DNA of 64,000 nucleotides, taken from the NCBI RefSeq assembly GCF_019668485.1, contig NZ_AP024619.1, forward strand, positions 2,144,001 to 2,208,000, in the 5' to 3' direction. The position numbers were made by a program, and so were the translations under genes. This DNA comes from Gelria sp. Kuro-4. GTDB lineage: Bacteria > Bacillota > DTU030 > DUMP01. The notes below the pieces were generated by a model, which saw nothing but the letters and a program-made list of their open reading frames with translations, did no database searches and was not told the DNA's origin. Within the stretch, counting starts at the first letter, position 1. Every line of letters begins with the position of its first letter. This document shows, in pieces, positions 28,973 to 42,295 of this stretch.

Positions 28973-30838
28973 TTATAGCTGGCACCTGGAATACCCACAG
29001 GCCGGACACACAGCGCAACCGCCGGCGCCCGTGAGGGCCGAGCCGCACTCGGGACAGCGGGCGGCCGCGCTCTCCGCCAGCGAGCTCCCGGCGGCCGGCG
29101 TTCCCTCCGGCGCCGCAGGGGGACCCAGGTTAAGCACCTGTTCCGTCCGGCTGCGGTCACGGTAAACGGTTACGCCCTTACAGCCCAGGCCGGCGGCCAA
29201 AAGCAGCACCTCGCGCACATCCTCCGGCCGCGCACTCTGCTTCAAGTTCACCGTCTTGGCCACAGCGTTGTCGGTGTACTTTTGGAAGGCCGCCTGCATG
29301 CGCACGTGCCAGGCGGGGGCGATGTCGTGCGCCGTGACAAAAACTCGCTCCACATCCGGCGGCACCCCGGGCAGGCCCCGGATGCTCCCACGGTGCGCCA
29401 AGCGGTCCAGCAGGTCCGGGGTAAGGAAGCCGCGCTCCTGGGCCGCCGTCAGGAAGAGCGGGTTGAGCTCCGGTAGCTCCTCTCCCCCCAGCACGCGGCG
29501 CACGTAGGCCAAAGCGAAAAGGGGCTCGATCCCGCTGCTCGTGCCGGCCAGGATGGAAATGGTGCCGGTGGGGGCGATGGACGTGAGGGTGGCGTTGCGC
29601 AGCTTTTCCTTGCCCGCATAAATGCTCTTTTCCCAGTTGGGGAAAGGCCCCCGTCGCTCCGCCAGCTCGCTTGAGGCCCGGCGCGCCTCACGGCGGATAA
29701 AGGCCATCAGCTGCGCGGCCAGGTCGGTGGCGGCCTGGCTGTCGTAGGGCAGGGAAAGCTGAATAAGAAGCTCGGCCCACCCCATGACGCCCAGGCCGAT
29801 CTTGCGGTTGCCCCGCGTCACGGCGGCGATCTCAGGCAGCGGGTAGCGGCTTACATCGATCACGTTATCCAGGAAGTGAACCGCCAGGCGGGTCACGCGC
29901 CCCAAGCGTTCCCAATCCACCTCCGGCCCCCGGGCACCCCGGCGCACCATCCGGCTCAGGTTAAGCGAGCCCAAGTTGCAGCTTTCGTAAGGCAAAAGCG
30001 GCACTTCACCACAGGGATTGGTGCTTTCAATCCGGCCCAGGGCCGGCGTGGGATTATCTTGGTTTATCCGGTCGAGAAACACCACCCCCGGTTCCCCGGT
30101 GGCCCAGGCCGTGTTCACAATGAGGTCGAACACCCGGCGTGCCGGCAGGCGGCGCACCGTGCGGCCGGTGCGGGGATTAATCAAGGCATATTCCTCGTCG
30201 GCCCGCAGGCGGGCCAGGAAGTCCGCGGTTACACCCACGGACAGGTTAAAGTTGGCAAAGGCTCCTTCCTTCTCTTTGGCGGTTATGAACTCCAAAATGT
30301 CCGGGTGGTCCACGCGCAGGACGGCCATGTTCGCCCCGCGCCGCGTGCCACCCTGCTTGACGGTTTCGGTCGCAACATCGAAGACGCGCATAAATGAAAC
30401 CGGCCCGCTGGCAATGCCCTGCGTTGAGAGTACCACATCGTTCTTCGGCCGCAGGCGCGAAAAAGAGAACCCGGTGCCGCCGCCGCTTTTCTGGATAAGC
30501 GCCATGTTCTTGACAGCCTCAAAGATGCTCGCTATGGAGTCTTCCACCGGCAGCACAAAGCAGGCCGCCAGCTGTCCCAGCTCCCGGCCCGCGTTCATCA
30601 AGGTGGGCGAATTGGGCAAAAACTCCAGGCGCGCCATGGCGGTGTAAAACTCTTCTGCCAGCGGCTCCAGGGCCGCCGCCGGGTCATACCGGCGGTCGGC
30701 CGCGGCCACTGCAGCAGCCACCCGCCGCAGCATTTCAGCCGGCGTCTCGCTGACCCGGCCGCCGGGGCCGCGCTTCAGGTAGCGCCGCTCGAGCACTCGC
30801 CGGGCGTTGGGTGAAAAGCGCGGCTCGATCGCGGTCAT
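28973..30838 (-). CDS. nrdJ: Adenosylcobalamin-dependent ribonucleotide reductase (class II)
   Basis: Makes deoxyribonucleotides without oxygen, using B12. The 621 residues form a compact Nrd[23 protein letters not shown] holds the first redox Cys, [20 protein letters not shown] the active-site thiyl Cys and glutamate, and [20 protein letters not shown] a nucleotide-binding segment. The C-terminus ends in paired cysteine motifs ([14 protein letters not shown]), a zinc/thiol shuttle tail. No ATP cone is visible at the N-terminus, so overall activity may not be dATP-controlled. It lies 12 bp after yjbQ. Confidence 0.96.
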   Translation of the reverse strand: MTAIEPRFSPNARRVLERRYLKRGPGGRVSETPAEMLRRVAAAVAAADRRYDPAAALEPLAEEFYTAMARLEFLPNSPTLMNAGRELGQLAACFVLPVEDSIASIFEAVKNMALIQKSGGGTGFSFSRLRPKNDVVLSTQGIASGPVSFMRVFDVATETVKQGGTRRGANMAVLRVDHPDILEFITAKEKEGAFANFNLSVGVTADFLARLRADEEYALINPRTGRTVRRLPARRVFDLIVNTAWATGEPGVVFLDRINQDNPTPALGRIESTNPCGEVPLLPYESCNLGSLNLSRMVRRGARGPEVDWERLGRVTRLAVHFLDNVIDVSRYPLPEIAAVTRGNRKIGLGVMGWAELLIQLSLPYDSQAATDLAAQLMAFIRREARRASSELAERRGPFPNWEKSIYAGKEKLRNATLTSIAPTGTISILAGTSSGIEPLFALAYVRRVLGGEELPELNPLFLTAAQERGFLTPDLLDRLAHRGSIRGLPGVPPDVERVFVTAHDIAPAWHVRMQAAFQKYTDNAVAKTVNLKQSARPEDVREVLLLAAGLGCKGVTVYRDRSRTEQVLNLGPPAAPEGTPAAGSSLAESAAARCPECGSALTGAGGCAVCPACGYSRCQL

Positions 30839-30850
30839 GATGCAGCTCCT

Positions 30851-31252
30851 CTAAGGCAGGCCGGCAACCCGGACCAATACCTCCCGGGTGCGCGGGCCGT
30901 CAAACTCGCAAAAGTAGACACCTTGCCAACGGCCCAAGGCCAGCCTGCCGCCGCTGATGAGGAGCGTCACCGACGACCCAACCAGCGACGCCTTCACGTG
31001 GGCCGCGCTGTTGCCTTCGGCGTGCGCGTAGTCTGCCAGGTCGGGAACCAGCCGGCGCAAGGTTTGCTCTATGTCCGCTCGCACCGCCGGGTCCGCGTTT
31101 TCATTAAGGGTGATGCCGGCCGTGGTGTGGGGCACCGTGGCAAAGAGAACTCCCTCTCCGACGCCGCTTTTGGCTACCGCCTGCTGGAGTAACCCGGTGA
31201 TATCCATAAACTCGCATTGTGCGCCCGTGCGCACGGTCACACGCTGGAGCAC
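30851..31252 (-). CDS. YjbQ/UPF0047 family protein (secondary thiamine-phosphate synthase)
   Basis: A 133-residue UPF0047 protein. The conserved core is intact: FATVPHTTAGITLNENADP, HAEGNSAAHVKASLVGSS and GRWQGVYFCEFDGPR, with the histidines and glutamate of the metal/phosphate site. Members show weak thiamine-phosphate synthase activity, but the physiological role is unsettled. The GTG start follows GGAGGG. Confidence 0.9.
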   Translation of the reverse strand: MLQRVTVRTGAQCEFMDITGLLQQAVAKSGVGEGVLFATVPHTTAGITLNENADPAVRADIEQTLRRLVPDLADYAHAEGNSAAHVKASLVGSSVTLLISGGRLALGRWQGVYFCEFDGPRTREVLVRVAGLP

Positions 31253-31330
31253 ATTTTTCCCTCCTGCGCCCTAGTATTCCACGTCCGGGCAACTTTTTCC
31301 TTCCAGCAGAGCCTGGTTTGTTCAAAAGGT

Positions 31331-31370
31331 AAAAAAAAGAAAAAAGAGCCCCCTTAAAAGGAGGAGGCTC
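31331..31370 (-). terminator. Terminator of the ATP synthase operon
   Basis: On the minus strand a GAGCC...GGCTC hairpin (31346-31370) runs into a long T-rich tract (31331-31345) directly after the atpC stop codon. It closes the atp operon. Confidence 0.85.
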
Positions 31371-31820
31371 TCAGTGCACCTGCGGCAGCCGGCCCGCGCG
31401 CTCCGGCTTGCGTTTGCGGTAGTCCTCAACCACGTGCAGGCGGTTCGCCGCCCGCCGCACGGCGGCCAGGGCCTGGGCGTGTTGCTGGCGGTCGCGGGCG
31501 CACTCCAGCTCCGCCTGCGCCCGTTCCAGAGCGACCTGGGCACGGGCGACGTCGATCTCCTCCGCCCGTTCGGCCGTCTCGGCCAGAATAACCACCTTCT
31601 GCGGCATCACCTCGAGGAAGCCCTCGCTCACCGCCAGCTCTATCACCTGGCCGCCGCGCTTCAGGACCACCGGGCCCGTGCCCAGCTCGGTAAGCAGCGG
31701 CGCGTGTCCGGGCAACACGCCCAGGCTCCCCTCAATACCTGGGGCAATGACCCGCTCCACCTCGCCGCTGAAGGCGATCTTCTCCGGCGTCACCACATCC
31801 ACCTTAAGCGTTTTGGCCAT
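31371..31820 (-). CDS. atpC: ATP synthase epsilon subunit
   Basis: A 149-residue F1 epsilon. The N-terminal beta-sandwich (KVDVVTPEKIAFSGEVERVIAPGIEGSLGVLPGHAPLLTEL) is canonical; the C-terminal helical hairpin (EIDVARAQVALERAQAEL onwards) is extended by ~12 residues relative to common forms. It contacts gamma and the c-ring and can block ATP hydrolysis. Last gene of the operon, 2 bp after atpD. Confidence 0.95.
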   Translation of the reverse strand: MAKTLKVDVVTPEKIAFSGEVERVIAPGIEGSLGVLPGHAPLLTELGTGPVVLKRGGQVIELAVSEGFLEVMPQKVVILAETAERAEEIDVARAQVALERAQAELECARDRQQHAQALAAVRRAANRLHVVEDYRKRKPERAGRLPQVH

Positions 31821-31822
31821 GG

Positions 31823-34143
<2,321 letters not shown>

Positions 34144-34158
34144 TGCGCTCCCCCCCAT

Positions 34159-35957
<1,799 letters not shown>

Positions 35958-35961
<4 letters not shown>

Positions 35962-36479
35962 ACCTTGGCACCCCCACCGACACTGCGCAGGTCGAGGTTA
36001 TCGAGGAAGTCGGACACCAGCTTCTTGCCGGCCTTTTCGTCCACCGACTGCTCCGCCACCTTGCTGGCGGCCAGGATGGCCAGGCTGACCACGTTCTCTT
36101 TGAGGTCCAGCAGGGCCTTCTCCTTTTCATGCTTAACCTCTTCCTGCGTGGCGGCGATGATGCGCTTGGACTCCTCGCGCGCCTGCTGGATGATCTCCCG
36201 CTTGGCCTTCTCCGCCTCGCGCACGGCGTTCGCAATGATCTCCTCGGCCTCGCGGCGGGCCTTCTTACGCTCTTCCTCACCGGCAGCTTTAATCTCGGCC
36301 AGTTCGGCACGCGCTTTTTCCGCCTGTTCCAGCGCCTCTTTAATAGTGTCGCGGCGCTTTTTCATATGGTTAGTGAGCGGCTTGTAAACAAACAGCCTGA
36401 GAACCAGAAGGACAATCAAGAAGTTTATTATGGTGTGCAGAAAGGTGGTAAGGTTAGGGCTCAAGAGTCCGCCTTCCAT
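35958..36479 (-). CDS. atpF: ATP synthase b subunit
   Basis: Peripheral-stalk subunit, 173 residues. One N-terminal membrane helix ([20 protein letters not shown]) is followed by a long charged coiled-coil and the usual C-terminal segment [21 protein letters not shown] that contacts delta. Its length is normal and it carries no delta domain, so it is not the mycobacterial b-delta type. It ends with a glycine-rich [10 protein letters not shown] tail that overlaps the start of the fused alpha gene by 4 bp. Confidence 0.95.
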
Positions 36480-36544
36480 ACGACCTTCCTCCTTTCACTT
36501 TACCATGGGTACGGATCGCTCCGGGCGCCGGCCGACCCCGTCGG

Positions 36545-36826
<282 letters not shown>

Positions 36827-36851
36827 CTAAAACTCGAGTCCAACGTACCTC

Positions 36852-37502
36852 TTATTCCTCGGTGGCTTGGGCAATGTAAACCATGGCCAGCATGGTGAAC
36901 ACCAAAGCCTGAATCAGCCCGGTAAAGAGGCCAAAAAGCGACATGGGCACCGGTACGACAAGGGGCACAATAAGGCCGAGCACCGCCACCACGATGTGCT
37001 CGCCGGTAATGTTGCCGAACAGTCGGAAGGCCAGTGAGAGCGGCTTCGTGATCTCTTCCATGATGTTAAGCGGCAGGAAAAGGGGCATGGGTTCCAAGAA
37101 GTGGTGCAGATGTGCCAGGCCCTTTTTGCTCAGACCATAGGCATGGGAAGCCAGAAGAACTATCACCGCCAAGGCCACGGTAACATTGATATCGCTGGTC
37201 GGCGACTTCAGGCCGGGGACAGCCCCCATCCAGTTGCTGAGTAGGATATAGAGGAACAAGGTGCCGAGAAAAGGAAAGTAAAGCCGGCCCTTCTCCCCCA
37301 TGTTATCCTCTACCAGCCCCTCCAAGAGTTCCACCACAGTCTCCAGAGCATTTTGCAGGCGCCCTGGTATTGCCTGTAGGTGCCGGGTGGACAGAAAAGA
37401 AATCACCGCGATAAAGCCGCTCAAGGCGGTGCTCATCACCACTGTGCTGGTGACAGGGAGACCGTAAAACTCCGCCACCACTACAGGGCCCAGCTCTTCC
37501 AT
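36852..37502 (-). CDS. atpB: ATP synthase a subunit
   Basis: Membrane stator subunit, 216 residues with about five transmembrane helices. The essential arginine is in SLAFRLFGNITGEH; the late helix PMSLFGLFTGLIQALVFTML is conserved. I set the start at ATG 37502, with GGGGGGTGA upstream. It follows atpI by 7 bp. Confidence 0.95.
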   Translation of the reverse strand: MEELGPVVVAEFYGLPVTSTVVMSTALSGFIAVISFLSTRHLQAIPGRLQNALETVVELLEGLVEDNMGEKGRLYFPFLGTLFLYILLSNWMGAVPGLKSPTSDINVTVALAVIVLLASHAYGLSKKGLAHLHHFLEPMPLFLPLNIMEEITKPLSLAFRLFGNITGEHIVVAVLGLIVPLVVPVPMSLFGLFTGLIQALVFTMLAMVYIAQATEE

Positions 37503-37509
37503 GTTCAGG

Positions 37510-37896
37510 TCACCCCCCTTTTTTCTTTGGGGCGCGCGGCAAGCCCAGAGCCCGCGCCCAAAGTACAACCTCGGGCAGCAAGAACCCGCCGGCCGCAGCC
37601 ACCAGGCCGCGCAGCGAGAGGGAAGCCACCAGGTAAAAGCACGCAAAGACAAAACCGTAACGAGCCAAAAAATGGAGCAAAAAAAACACCTGAACCCGGT
37701 TGCGCCTCTTGGGCTGCAGACCGTGCTCAACAGTGAAGGTCAGAAGGCGGAGATTTACTATCCCTAGGGCCAGGCCGCCCAGGAAGAAGCCCGCTACCGC
37801 CGGAGAGACACCCATGGCCAACACGCCGGCGGCCATCGCCCCCAGGCCCAGGCTCACCCAGCCTGCCCGCCGGGTCAAACCCCAGAGCTTGTTCAC
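37510..37896 (-). CDS. atpI: ATP synthase subunit I
   Basis: A 128-residue membrane protein with four predicted helices of the ATP synthase I chain family (GFFLGGLALGIVNLRLL; FLARYGFVFACFYLV). AtpI helps assemble the c-ring and may conduct Mg2+ with AtpZ. Position between atpZ and atpB is standard. Confidence 0.85.
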   Translation of the reverse strand: MNKLWGLTRRAGWVSLGLGAMAAGVLAMGVSPAVAGFFLGGLALGIVNLRLLTFTVEHGLQPKRRNRVQVFFLLHFLARYGFVFACFYLVASLSLRGLVAAAGGFLLPEVVLWARALGLPRAPKKKGG

Positions 37897-37899
37897 GTT

Positions 37900-38157
37900 C
37901 TATCGAATCCTCTTCCGTTTAGCCGGCTTCGGTTTGGGTACCCGGGCGGCCATTTTGGCCAGCAGCTTGTACACATTCCACACCCCTGAGACCAGGCCGA
38001 AGAGAATGAGAGCAAAACCCCATCCTGCACTAAGCCCGTAGTGTTCGTTCAGGTAATTAGCCAGATAGGCGAAGAGAACAATGGGTGCCGCCAATCTGAC
38101 GCCCAGATCCATGGCCACCCCGAAGCCTTCTACTATGGTTCCGCGCTTCTTCGCCAT
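37900..38157 (-). CDS. AtpZ/AtpI-family protein, first gene of the ATP synthase operon
   Basis: An 85-residue protein with two hydrophobic helices (LGVRLAAPIVLFAYLANYL; WGFALILFGLVSGVWNVYKLL) and a very basic tail, as in AtpZ. It starts the operon downstream of a clear promoter and lies 3 bp before atpI. AtpZ and AtpI are thought to form a divalent-cation channel or chaperone for the rotor. Confidence 0.85.
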   Translation of the reverse strand: MAKKRGTIVEGFGVAMDLGVRLAAPIVLFAYLANYLNEHYGLSAGWGFALILFGLVSGVWNVYKLLAKMAARVPKPKPAKRKRIR

Positions 38158-38216
38158 TACCAGCCCCCACTCGGCCGTCTACGGCGGCCATCCATTGGTT
38201 CCATCTTACAGTGACC

Positions 38217-38245
38217 ATAATAGCACTCCGGCTGGGCTTTGACAA
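38217..38245 (-). promoter_or_regulatory. SigA-type promoter of the ATP synthase operon
   Basis: Minus strand -35 TTGTCA (38240-38245), 17-bp spacer, -10 TATTAT (38217-38222). It is the only strong promoter upstream of atpZ, ~60 bp before the start codon. Confidence 0.75.
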
Positions 38246-38250
38246 GGGGG

Positions 38251-39081
38251 TCAGCTTCCCTCCCAGCCTTCTCCCAGAACCTCGTAAACGCTGCCGACGA
38301 TGACAAAGGCCTGCTTGTCACAAGCGGCCACCGCCTTTTTCAGCCGCGGCAGTTCAGCCTGCGTCACCACACAAAGGAGGGCGGACCGCGCCTGCCCGGT
38401 GTAGCCGCCTTCCACTTTGAACAGGGTGACCCCCCGCCCCATCTCTTCGAGAACGGCCTTTCGAATGGCTTCCGCCTCTTCGCTGATGATAAACGCCGCC
38501 TTGGCATAGGTCTCACCCTCTTGCACCAGGTCGATAACCCGGCTGGTGAGAAAGAGCGTGACGAGAGCGTATAACGCCAGCTCCGGGGAAAAGACAACCC
38601 CGGCCACGGTTATGACCAGGGAATCGATGGTGAGCAGGCCTTTCCCGTAGGAAAGCCGCAGGAAGCGATGTAGGAGAGCGGCAGCCAGGTCCGTGCCGCC
38701 GGTGGTACCGCCGGCGCGGAAAACGATCCCCATGCCGATGCCGCCGGCGATGCCGCCGTAAATGGCCGCCAAGAGGGTGTTCGTTGTCAGCGGCCCGAAG
38801 CGGGCGGTTAAGGACACGAACACGGAAAGCAGCAACGCCCCGGCCAAAGTGCGGACCCCGAAGCGGCCGCCCAAGAAATGGACCGCGGCGGCAAAAAGGG
38901 GAATGTTGATGGCCAGCATGGTGGGGCCTACCGGCCACCCCAATATGTAGTAAAGAATAGTGGCGACGCCGCTGACGCCGCCGGCGGCAATGCGGTTGGG
39001 AATGAGAAACAGGTTCAGCCCCAGCGCGGTTATCAAGGCACCGGCGCTGATCTGGGCCAGGTTCACCAGGCGTTCCCGCAC
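38251..39081 (-). CDS. YitT family membrane protein (DUF161 + DUF2179)
   Basis: A 276-residue protein. The first ~190 residues carry six membrane helices with the duplicated DUF161 signature (GALITALGLNLFLIPNRIAAGGVSGVATIL; FRAGGTTGGTDLAAALLHRF). The last ~80 residues are a DUF2179 cytoplasmic domain (AKAAFIISEEAEAIRKAVLEEMGRGVTLFKVEGGYTG). Transport substrate unknown; the family is abundant in Firmicutes. Start chosen at GTG 39081 behind TAGGGGG. The stop lies near the atp promoter, so the genes are separately transcribed. Confidence 0.9.
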   Translation of the reverse strand: MRERLVNLAQISAGALITALGLNLFLIPNRIAAGGVSGVATILYYILGWPVGPTMLAINIPLFAAAVHFLGGRFGVRTLAGALLLSVFVSLTARFGPLTTNTLLAAIYGGIAGGIGMGIVFRAGGTTGGTDLAAALLHRFLRLSYGKGLLTIDSLVITVAGVVFSPELALYALVTLFLTSRVIDLVQEGETYAKAAFIISEEAEAIRKAVLEEMGRGVTLFKVEGGYTGQARSALLCVVTQAELPRLKKAVAACDKQAFVIVGSVYEVLGEGWEGS

Positions 39082-39162
39082 GCCACTACCCCCTACTTCA
39101 CACCTTGCGTCCTCAGTCTCTCCCCAACCGGTTGCTTCCATGCGAAGCGGGCGGCCCGGGCG

Positions 39163-39885
39163 CTACACCAGGCCGGCCACAAAGGCAGGCAGATCGGCCA
39201 TGCGCCCCCGCCGGGTGGGAACTGCCTTGCCTCCGGCCGGAATGAGGAAATCTTCCACCAGGAAGGTCTTGATCCCTAACCGGCCCGCGACCATGTCTTC
39301 CCCGACGTCGTTGCCGATCATCCAGCACTCCTCCGGCCTGCGCCTCAGGAAGGTTAAGATTTCCTGGTAGTACTCCACGTGCGGCTTACAAAAGTGCATG
39401 TCCTCGTAGGCCGTGACAAGGCGAAAGGGATACTGGTCCAGGCCGCCCCAGGCCAGGCGGTGGCGGATCGCCTGGAGCGGGAAGACGGGGTTGGTAGCTA
39501 CTACTACCTCCAGCCCTGCCGCCAGGGCCAGCTCTACCGCCTGCCGGGCCGCCGGGCTGGCCACCTCCGGGCCGCCCAGGCGCGGAAACTCCTCGGCGTA
39601 AAAGGCATCCAAGAGCGGCAGCACCTCAGCCGCCGGCAGGCCCAGCCGGGACAAGAAAGCCTGCATAAAGGCCTCTCGGTTGGTCACGGCCGCGTCCCGG
39701 TTACCCACCATGATCTCGGTACAGGCGAGAACGTGTCTCACCAGCGCCTGCGGGTCCACCAGGCGGCTGAAGCGTTTCCCCAGGGCCTGAAAGTAGCGTG
39801 GTAAAAAAGCCGCCATGTCCAGGCGAATCAGGGTACCATCCAGATCAAAGAGCAGTGTCTTCACCCGGTGACTCTTACCGCCCAC
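39163..39885 (-). CDS. HAD-family hydrolase (phosphatase)
   Basis: A ~240-residue HAD phosphatase: motif I LLFDLDGTLI near the N-terminus, motif II VVATNPVF (Thr), a Lys in FCKPHVEYY, and motif IV MIGNDVGEDMV. The helical cap after motif I places it in subfamily I. Substrate unknown. The start is uncertain: GTGs at 39885 (used; AAAGGAG ~10 nt upstream), 39894 and 39864. The N-terminus overlaps the YlbF gene slightly. Confidence 0.85.
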   Translation of the reverse strand: MGGKSHRVKTLLFDLDGTLIRLDMAAFLPRYFQALGKRFSRLVDPQALVRHVLACTEIMVGNRDAAVTNREAFMQAFLSRLGLPAAEVLPLLDAFYAEEFPRLGGPEVASPAARQAVELALAAGLEVVVATNPVFPLQAIRHRLAWGGLDQYPFRLVTAYEDMHFCKPHVEYYQEILTFLRRRPEECWMIGNDVGEDMVAGRLGIKTFLVEDFLIPAGGKAVPTRRGRMADLPAFVAGLV

Positions 39886-40267
39886 CCGGTTCACTCTCCT
39901 TTGCCCGGCGCTCCCCTGCCCCCGGTGGGAGCAACGGTTCCCATTCCTTCACGGCGTCCAGCACGATCTTCTGCACGTCGCTGAACAGGCGGGCAAAACG
40001 CGCCTCTGCCTCCAGGTACTCCCGTGCCACCGGGTCCAGGAGGAGCAGGTCGGCCAGGCGCTGAAGCGCCTCCAGCTTTTCCGGCGGCAGGTCCACGCCT
40101 AAAAGCCTCTGCCCCTCCACCTCGAACTCCTTGGCCTTAAACTCTGTCACGCGTTTCAGCTTCTCCGGTTCCCGCTGCAGGGCGTCCTTGGCCTTGAGCA
40201 GGCGCTGAAACTCCGCGGAAGCGCGCAGGCTCCTGGCCAGCGCATGCGCCTCATCGTATACCTCCAC
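39875..40267 (-). CDS. YlbF/YmcA family regulator protein
   Basis: A 130-residue all-helical protein of the com_YlbF family (VYDEAHALARSLRASAEFQRLLKAKDAL; VAREYLEAEARFARLFSDVQKIV). In Bacillus subtilis YlbF, YmcA and YaaT form a complex that directs RNase Y to transcripts and affects competence, sporulation and biofilm formation. A Pro/Gly-rich tail follows. I put the start at GTG 40267, which follows GGGGGTG by 6 nt; earlier in-frame starts exist at 40282 and 40294. Confidence 0.82.
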   Translation of the reverse strand: MEVYDEAHALARSLRASAEFQRLLKAKDALQREPEKLKRVTEFKAKEFEVEGQRLLGVDLPPEKLEALQRLADLLLLDPVAREYLEAEARFARLFSDVQKIVLDAVKEWEPLLPPGAGERRAKESEPGGR

Positions 40268-40399
40268 GTCACACACCCCCATATAAAAGTCCACGTTCCT
40301 GCGCCGGCTTTCCGCCGCTCAGCGGCCGGTGAGACGCGCCATTGCGTCGGGTGGCGCATACAATGAAGCAGAGTCTCTATGGAAGGAGGCTAGTCGTCC

Positions 40400-41128
40400 A
40401 TGGCTATCTACGTCGTCCAGCCCGGCGACAGCCTGTGGAGCATCGCCCGGCGTTTCGGTGTCTCGGTTGAAGAGATCATGCGCGCCAACAACTTGACCAC
40501 CACTGAGCTCATGCCCGGGCAGGAGCTTGACATCGTCGCCGTAACCGAACCCACACCGCCGCAGGTCCCGCCCGCTGCCGTCACGCTGCATATTGTGCGG
40601 CCCGGAGAGACGCTCTTCAGCATTGCCCGGCGCTACCGGGTGCCGCTGGCCGCCCTGATTGAGGCCAACCCGGCGCTGGTTTACCCGGGCCTGGAGCTGC
40701 GCATCCCCGTTGCCGCCCCGCCGTCGGAACGACCGCCGGAGGAAACCCGGGAAAAGGAGTGCTTCCGCCTTACCCTCTCCACCGACCGCGCGCGGTACAG
40801 TCCGGGGATGCCGGTGACCATGAAGCTCACCAAAACCAACATCTGCCGCCGCAGTGAAGTCCTCACCTACATGACAGGGCAGCGTTATGAGTTTGAAATC
40901 CGCCAGGACAACCGTCTCATCTGGCGGTGGTCCGAAGGGCGTCCCTTCACCCAGCGGGTACAACGGCTGCGGGTCCGTCCCGGCGAAACCGAAATCTTCA
41001 CCGAGAGCTGGCCGCAGGTGGACAGTGCCGGTCGCCAAGTAGAACCCGGCCGCTACCGCGTTGTAGCCTGGAACACCGCCCGCGAGCTGCGGGATGAGGT
41101 TGTGACCGTCTACTTGGAAATCAGGTAA
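40400..41128 (+). CDS. Double LysM protein with C-terminal BsuPI domain
   Basis: A 242-residue protein. Two LysM modules (residues ~2-47, YVVQPGDSLWSIARRFGVS; ~63-107, HIVRPGETLFSIARRYRV) should bind peptidoglycan or chitin-like glycans. After a Pro-rich linker, residues ~115-240 form a BsuPI-type beta domain (intracellular proteinase inhibitor family: YEFEIRQDNRLIWRWSEGRPF, GETEIFTESWPQVD, EPGRYRVVAWN). I see no signal peptide, so it is exported by another route, acts on spore layers, or is cytoplasmic. GGAGG site upstream of the ATG. It converges on queG. Confidence 0.85.
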   Translation: MAIYVVQPGDSLWSIARRFGVSVEEIMRANNLTTTELMPGQELDIVAVTEPTPPQVPPAAVTLHIVRPGETLFSIARRYRVPLAALIEANPALVYPGLELRIPVAAPPSERPPEETREKECFRLTLSTDRARYSPGMPVTMKLTKTNICRRSEVLTYMTGQRYEFEIRQDNRLIWRWSEGRPFTQRVQRLRVRPGETEIFTESWPQVDSAGRQVEPGRYRVVAWNTARELRDEVVTVYLEIR

Positions 41129-42188
41129 GGCCCAGGGCGATTTCCGCCCGTACCTCCTCTGCCGTTTCCTGCTTTAGTTGTTCGGCCAGGGCCGCGCGGG
41201 CCGCTGCGCCCCCCACCCGGCCCAGGCTCCAGGCCGCAGCCGCCCGCAGTCCCGGCCGCGGGTCCCGCAGCAGGTCTGTAAGCAGCGGTACTCCGGCCGG
41301 GTCGCGTAAATTGCCCAGGGCGTAAGCGGCGTTGCGCTGCAGCACCGTGCGCCCGCGCCAGGCGATGGCCGTCCCGCCGTAGCGCGCGGCAAACTCGCGC
41401 CGGCCCAGGCTCAGGAACTCTCGCAGGTCCACCTCCGCCCCGGCCTGCGGCGCCTTCTTTACCAGCGGGCAGGCTGCCAGGCACGCATCGCAGCCGTACA
41501 GCCGGTTGCCCAGGAGAGGCCTTAAGGCACGCGGTACGCTGCCCCGGGCTTGGGTGAGGTAGGACAGGCACAAAGCCGGGCGCAGCCGGAACGGCTCGGC
41601 CAGCGCGCCCGTGGGGCAGCTCCAGCGGCAACGCCCGCAGCCGAGGCACTGCTCCGCCCGGGGCGAGTCTGCCTCCAGGGGAACGTTCACCAGCAGCCCC
41701 CCCAGGAAAAAGGCCGGCCCACCCGCCGGGTCGAGCAAAAAAGTGTTCTCGGCCAGGATCCCCAACCCCGCCCGCCAGGCCAGCGGCCGCTCCACGAGCG
41801 GTCCCGTATCCACAAAGGGGCGGCCCGCGCTCCCCGGAACTTCCGCTTCCAGAAAAGCCGCCAGCTCCTCCAGCTTACCTCTCAGCACCCGGTGATAGTC
41901 CGGGCCTGTCGCCCCGGCCGCCAGGCGCCCGGTGAGATCCTTGGGTGGCGGCACCGGGGCCACGGGATACGGCAGGCCCACCATGATGACCGCCCGGGCC
42001 TGGGCCCAAACCTGGCGGGGATCTGTGCGCAGCGCCGCGTCCGCCGGCACAAAGGGCGCACCTTCCCCCGCCTGCGCGCGGCTTTCCAGCCGGCGCCGCA
42101 CGTCCAGGAGCGGCTCGGCGCCGGTTATGCCCACCGGTGCCAGGCCCAGCGCGCGGGCTTTTGCTTTGAGGCGTTCCGCAAGCGACAC
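41121..42188 (-). CDS. queG: Epoxyqueuosine reductase QueG
   Basis: Last step of queuosine synthesis in tRNA: reduces epoxyqueuosine, using cobalamin and two [4Fe-4S] clusters. The 355 residues include both ferredoxin-type motifs (CLGCGRCRWSCPTGAL and GCDACLAACPL) and a C-terminal HEAT-like repeat region (~290-355) that binds the tRNA. The B12 requirement fits a genome that also uses class II ribonucleotide reductase. Start GTG 42188 follows AGAGGG by 8 nt. A strong promoter and an unusually perfect hairpin lie in its leader. Confidence 0.92.
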   Translation of the reverse strand: MSLAERLKAKARALGLAPVGITGAEPLLDVRRRLESRAQAGEGAPFVPADAALRTDPRQVWAQARAVIMVGLPYPVAPVPPPKDLTGRLAAGATGPDYHRVLRGKLEELAAFLEAEVPGSAGRPFVDTGPLVERPLAWRAGLGILAENTFLLDPAGGPAFFLGGLLVNVPLEADSPRAEQCLGCGRCRWSCPTGALAEPFRLRPALCLSYLTQARGSVPRALRPLLGNRLYGCDACLAACPLVKKAPQAGAEVDLREFLSLGRREFAARYGGTAIAWRGRTVLQRNAAYALGNLRDPAGVPLLTDLLRDPRPGLRAAAAWSLGRVGGAAARAALAEQLKQETAEEVRAEIALGLT

Positions 42189-42204
42189 AGCTTCACCCTC
42201 TTGG

Positions 42205-42247
42205 GGCAGAAAACGAGCTTCTCCGTACGAAAAGCTCGTTTTCTGCC
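42205..42247 (-). promoter_or_regulatory. Perfect 16-bp hairpin in the queG leader
   Basis: GGCAGAAAACGAGCTT (42205-42220) is matched exactly by its reverse complement at 42232-42247 around an 11-nt loop. It falls between the predicted transcription start (~42255) and the queG ribosome binding site. There is no T-run after it in the queG direction, so it is not a normal terminator. Confidence 0.7.
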
Positions 42248-42261
42248 TTCCTGACTTTTCT

Positions 42262-42290
42262 ATTATATAACTCATTCCTGCAACAGGCAA
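42262..42290 (-). promoter_or_regulatory. SigA-type promoter of queG
   Basis: Minus strand -35 TTGCCT (42285-42290), 17-bp spacer, -10 TATAAT (42262-42267). Confidence 0.82.
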
Positions 42291-42295
42291 CGGCG

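Noticed and set aside
42205-42247. queG hairpin as a rho-independent terminator or IS end
   Set aside because: No T-run follows in either direction, no transposase or target duplication is near, and the position between promoter and start codon fits a leader structure better.
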